Assembly: GCA_050292445.1 (NCBI GenBank)
Contig: JBNKLQ010000037.1
Coordinates: forward strand, 1-31,721
Source: Leptofilum sp050292445
Lineage (GTDB): Bacteria; Chloroflexota; Anaerolineae; Promineifilales; Promineifilaceae
DNA length: 31,721 bases
Reading direction: 5' to 3'
A model generated the notes under the pieces. That model ran no database searches. It saw only the letters and a program-made list of their open reading frames with translations, and was not told the origin of the DNA. Below are positions 28,853 to 31,721 of the stretch, piece by piece (position 1 is the stretch's first letter; each line of letters opens with the position of its first letter). The position numbers and the translations under genes were made by a program.

Positions 28853-31522
28853 TTAGTCTCCTTCCCGATAAAGTGGCAGCGAAAAGGCGATGCGGGTGCC
28901 GTCCTCTTTTGGTTCAACCCAAATACGCCCTCCCTGGGCTTGAATAAAGCCCTGGCAAATGGCGAGTCCTAACCCAAATCCGGGCTGCCGGGTTAGTTTA
29001 TCATCAACCCGGTAAAATGTTTCAAAGATGTGCCGCCGATGTGGCTCTGGAATGCCTGGTCCCTGGTCTGTTATGTAGATAACGGCCGTATCATTTTCAA
29101 CTCGCGCGGAAACCGTAATCGGGGCGTCGGGATCGGCATATTTGACGGCGTTTTCGATGAGATTGCGAACAACCACCTCAAGGCGTTGCGGATCGGCGAT
29201 AAGCGGGGGCAGGTCAGGCGGCAGATCAATTTGAAGCCGCTCGCACGGATCGGGTTTCACCTGTGCGGCTGCTTTTGAAACTACTTTGGATAGTTCGCAT
29301 GGAACAGGGGTTAATTGTAGACGTCCCGCTTCAAGGCGTGACATATCCAGCAAACCATTGACCATACGGTTCAGCCGATCGGTTTCTTGGGAAATAATGC
29401 CCAGAAACTCCTGTTGTTCGTCAGCATCCCACTCCACATCCTTGGCCAACAGGGTGGAGGCGTAGCCCTTTATGCTAGACAGCGGCGTGCGCAGCTCGTG
29501 CGAGACTGTGGAAATGAGCAGTGACTTCATGCGGTCCACCTCATGTTCTTTGGTTATATCTTGTAGCAGCAAGCCCCGGCCAATCGTTTGAGAATCGTAA
29601 TCGGTTACTTCAAAGGTTTGGGCGCGTAAATAACGTGGCCGATTTTCATCGTATAGGGCAAAGATTTCGTCGCCAGAGGGCAGATTGGGATCAACGGGTT
29701 TGGTTGTAACAACCTTGTTGTGTAGATGGGTTAGCAGTATGGTGATGGAGCTTTGCCGGATTTCAGAAATCGGCAAGCCCGTGAATTCGCTCATCCAATG
29801 GTTGGTGTACCGAATATTTCCGGTAAGGTCTTCCAGCACAAGCCCATCCCCCAAAGAGTGAACGAGCGCCTCCAGGCGGCGGGTCTGTTCTTTTAGCCGG
29901 ATATCGCTTTGGGCATAGAGGGTGGCATTTTCTAGAGCCATCGCTGCATGGTTGGCAAAATTGTACAGCAGGTTGATTTCATTCTGGGTAAAAGTATAAG
30001 GTTGTGTTTTGCCAACCACCAGCAGCGAGGGATGCGCATGGGTTGTTTTGAGTGGCAGCACCAGGATGGCGCGGATGCCTTCTGCCAAAGAACCAGGAGC
30101 AAGCTGCTCTGGGTGTTCCATTTGGGTCAGGTCGGAAATTTGAACAATTTCACTTCGCTCTAACGCTTGTCGCGCCAACCGTTTGCGGCTGTCAAAATTT
30201 GCTATCCGAGTCTCGTACTCGTCTGAGTAATGACGGCTGGCGCTAACCTGGAACTGCTGTTTTTGTTCGTTGAAGGTGATAATTGCAGACTTATCGATTT
30301 TTAGAATTTGCTCAACCTGGGCCAGGATGTTTTCTAGCACCGTTTGTGTGTTCAGGCTGGAGGTAACGGCCGTACTGGTCTCAAGCAGTGTAGTTAACTC
30401 GTCTAATTGTGTCCGAATAACTTTCTCTGCCTCGATGACGCTATTACCTAGATGCCCCAGCTGATCGGGGCGTGAGGTATAGTGAGCCAGCGGATGCGCC
30501 TCTGGATGCTGGATGGGGACGCTTAGCTTACGGCCTTTTATGTATGCCGTTATCGCTTGCAGCGGGATAATCATTCTTCTCGAAAACACCACCCAGAATA
30601 GAACACCAATGCCCAAGTAAATGGCCAGCAAGATCTGAAAGCCGCGTTGAAATCTGTACAAGGTTTCAAACGCGACATCTGTTGGCCGACTGACGATTAC
30701 TGTCCATTCGGCTTCGGCAACTGGCGCATAGCTGAACAGGAATTCTCGGCCGTCGGCATCCAATTCAATAGAATTACCTGATGGCAGCGGCAGCGTGGTT
30801 GTGCGGAGATTTGGAAACACTTCGTTGACACTGGTTAGTAGCAACTCAGGTTCTAGCGAGGCTAAAATTTGCCCTGATTGGTCGATGACGAAAATTTCAA
30901 GGGATGATTTGTTAATGTTTTGCCGGTGTATCAGGTCGGACAGATTTTGACTGAAATTGGGCAGGTCGATATTGATGGCAACAATGCCCAGATATTCCTC
31001 TCCGTTCCACAATGGGTTAACGACGGTGGCGACTGGCTCTTGCATGGTTGCTGAAATGCGCCCCAAGGACACAAACGGCTCGTGCATGGCAAAGGCGCGT
31101 TGTGAGTAGGGGCGGAAGGCAAAATTGACGCCAACTGTTGTGTTGGGGCCTTCGGGATAGTGATAAACCATGTCGGCGTTACTGTCGTGGCGGTACACAA
31201 GGTTGTATTCAGGACTGGTTTCCTGAATTATTTCGAAAAGTTCAGCCATCGCAACCGGGTCGATTTCTCTCACACCGGGCTGCTGGGCCAGGTATTGTAC
31301 AGCCTGAATAGGTGGCTGGATAGAAGATTGTGTCTCTTGGGCAATGGCCTGGGCCAGGGCCAGATCAGTAAATTCTGTTTCGGCGGTTAGCTGCTTGTTT
31401 GTGGTGGTGGCAAAATTTAACCCGGCGGCAAATACTAACACTACTGAGAGAAGGTAGAGGGACAATAATTGCCAGCGTAAATCCTGGCGAAACGGTAGGA
31501 GGATCTGCTTGATTTGTGTCAT
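28853..31522 (-). CDS. Hybrid-sensor-type histidine kinase: dCACHE-HAMP-GAF-PAS-HisKA-HATPase
   Basis: 889 residues. Membrane helices at about 17-37 and 295-314 flank a 255-residue extracytoplasmic dCACHE-like domain (conserved NPLWNGEEYLGIVAINID and ASLEPEL regions). Then come a HAMP-like linker (315-375), a GAF domain (about 385-535), a PAS domain (about 545-655, GNIRYTNHWMSEFTGLP), HisKA with His675 in STVSHELRTPL, and the ATPase with N-box NLIENAVKYA (787-796), DQGPGIP (819-825) and GFGLGLAICQGF. dCACHE domains in such kinases usually bind small organic anions or amino acids, fitting the linked dicarboxylate transporter. The ATG at 31522 has only a weak, too-close AGGA. ACGGCCGT is at 29082 (DTAV) and 30366 (STAV). 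Confidence 0.94.
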   Translation of the reverse strand: MTQIKQILLPFRQDLRWQLLSLYLLSVVLVFAAGLNFATTTNKQLTAETEFTDLALAQAIAQETQSSIQPPIQAVQYLAQQPGVREIDPVAMAELFEIIQETSPEYNLVYRHDSNADMVYHYPEGPNTTVGVNFAFRPYSQRAFAMHEPFVSLGRISATMQEPVATVVNPLWNGEEYLGIVAINIDLPNFSQNLSDLIHRQNINKSSLEIFVIDQSGQILASLEPELLLTSVNEVFPNLRTTTLPLPSGNSIELDADGREFLFSYAPVAEAEWTVIVSRPTDVAFETLYRFQRGFQILLAIYLGIGVLFWVVFSRRMIIPLQAITAYIKGRKLSVPIQHPEAHPLAHYTSRPDQLGHLGNSVIEAEKVIRTQLDELTTLLETSTAVTSSLNTQTVLENILAQVEQILKIDKSAIITFNEQKQQFQVSASRHYSDEYETRIANFDSRKRLARQALERSEIVQISDLTQMEHPEQLAPGSLAEGIRAILVLPLKTTHAHPSLLVVGKTQPYTFTQNEINLLYNFANHAAMALENATLYAQSDIRLKEQTRRLEALVHSLGDGLVLEDLTGNIRYTNHWMSEFTGLPISEIRQSSITILLTHLHNKVVTTKPVDPNLPSGDEIFALYDENRPRYLRAQTFEVTDYDSQTIGRGLLLQDITKEHEVDRMKSLLISTVSHELRTPLSSIKGYASTLLAKDVEWDADEQQEFLGIISQETDRLNRMVNGLLDMSRLEAGRLQLTPVPCELSKVVSKAAAQVKPDPCERLQIDLPPDLPPLIADPQRLEVVVRNLIENAVKYADPDAPITVSARVENDTAVIYITDQGPGIPEPHRRHIFETFYRVDDKLTRQPGFGLGLAICQGFIQAQGGRIWVEPKEDGTRIAFSLPLYREGD

Positions 31523-31557
31523 ATCCTACAACTTATGATTATGTGGGAATTGTGAGG

Positions 31558-31600
31558 GAGAAACAGCCGTTTGTCAAAGGTGGTGGGTGGAAACGGCCGT
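31558..31600. repeat. Two palindrome copies, one degenerate, upstream of the kinase gene
   Basis: A degenerate copy AAACAGCCGTTT (31561-31572) in a 21-base unit shared with 26356-26376, followed 18 bases later by an exact copy AAACGGCCGTTTT (31591-31603). They sit between the partial hydrolase gene and the kinase gene and fill most of that 99-base gap. Confidence 0.75.
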
Positions 31601-31621
31601 TTTGGCAGCCAGCCCGATTGT

Positions 31622-31721
31622 TTAGGCCGAGTTCTGTAAAAATTGCAAGACCGCCTGGTTGAAATCATCGGGATTAACCAGATTTGACGGATCCATCGAG
31701 TTTTGCAGGATTGTAAATGTT
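31622..31721 (-). CDS. C-terminal end of an alpha/beta-hydrolase-like protein (partial)
   Basis: The last 32 complete codons before the TAA at 31624-31622 read TFTILQNSMDPSNLVNPDDF, then NQAVLQFLQNSA. This fits the final strand-turn-helix of alpha/beta hydrolases, where the usual form is ..NSGHxxNxExPExFNxxVLxFL. At the place where the catalytic histidine normally stands the sequence shows MDP. Too little is present to name a function, and the family call itself is tentative. The gene lies upstream of the kinase on the same strand. Confidence 0.45.
   Translation of the reverse strand, partial: TFTILQNSMDPSNLVNPDDFNQAVLQFLQNSA

Larger units (their letters stand above)
224..31600. repeat. Highly iterated palindrome ACGGCCGT, about 41 exact copies across the window
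   Basis: Exact copies start at 224, 2213, 3408, 4714, 4778, 6526, 7290, 7952, 9151, 10503, 10619, 10694, 10901, 11210, 13222, 14735, 15670, 16599, 16927, 17621, 17718, 17802, 18417, 18720, 19892, 20457, 21238, 21908, 22119, 22978, 23185, 23338, 24142, 24635, 25283, 25465, 26303, 26361, 29082, 30366 and 31593. Thirty-five lie in coding sequence and six between genes, about the share expected from the non-coding fraction, with some excess between genes. Spacing averages about 770 bases; the longest gap is 26369-29081. Many copies extend to AACGGCCGTT or AAACGGCCGTTT. The list was read by eye and may miss a copy or two. Confidence 0.93.

Noticed and set aside
224..31600. Idea that the repeats are a CRISPR array or binding sites for one local regulator
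   Set aside because: Spacing is irregular (56 to 2700 bases), most copies lie in coding DNA of unrelated genes, and no cas genes are present.

Overview
The window looks like a chromosomal segment of a free-living bacterium of about 50 % GC, probably a Chloroflexota (Anaerolineae-like) lineage. This placement is inferred from gene content: a large BTAD/AAA/TPR regulator, a wax ester synthase-like acyltransferase, Taq-type M32 carboxypeptidase, LonN-domain protein, and a secreted propeller-like lipoprotein ending in a YLPL-type tail. No rRNA, tRNA, CRISPR array, phage or transposase gene was seen.

Left part (1-6000): the 3' end of a phytoene-desaturase-like FAD oxidoreductase; a TetR-regulated ABC-2 export operon (regulator, ATPase, two permeases, small two-TM protein) behind a consensus promoter overlapped by a tandem operator; then a LonN-domain protein convergent with a toastrack-like lipoprotein. 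Middle-left (6000-10600): M32 carboxypeptidase, TVP38/DedA-like membrane protein, esterase and a DUF1992 protein, separated by long intergenic hairpin repeats. Centre (10553-16945): a minus-strand sugar-utilisation cluster with LacI regulator, solute-binding lipoprotein, two permeases and an intracellular GH32 beta-fructosidase. It imports an oligosaccharide such as sucrose or a fructo-oligosaccharide and hydrolyses it inside; the transporter ATPase is not here. Centre-right (17252-25449): a group-2-like sigma-70 factor, the WS/DGAT acyltransferase with an added Cys/His tail, the 1252-residue BTAD-AAA-TPR regulator, and the propeller-like lipoprotein. Right part (25563-31721): a lower-GC DUF4937-like gene, a DASS-family dicarboxylate transporter, a response regulator and dCACHE-GAF-PAS histidine kinase that probably control it, and the end of an alpha/beta-hydrolase-like gene.

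The most striking signal is not a gene. The 8-bp palindrome ACGGCCGT occurs about 41 times in 31.7 kb, roughly 70-90 times more than base composition predicts. It lies inside genes on both strands, in all three reading frames (encoding T-A-V, x-G-R or R-P), and between genes, where it is often extended to AAACGGCCGTTT or GGGAAACGGCCGTTTCCC. This resembles the cyanobacterial highly iterated palindrome HIP1 (GCGATCGC) but has a different sequence. I know of no description of it in this group, and I consider it the main candidate for an undescribed system.
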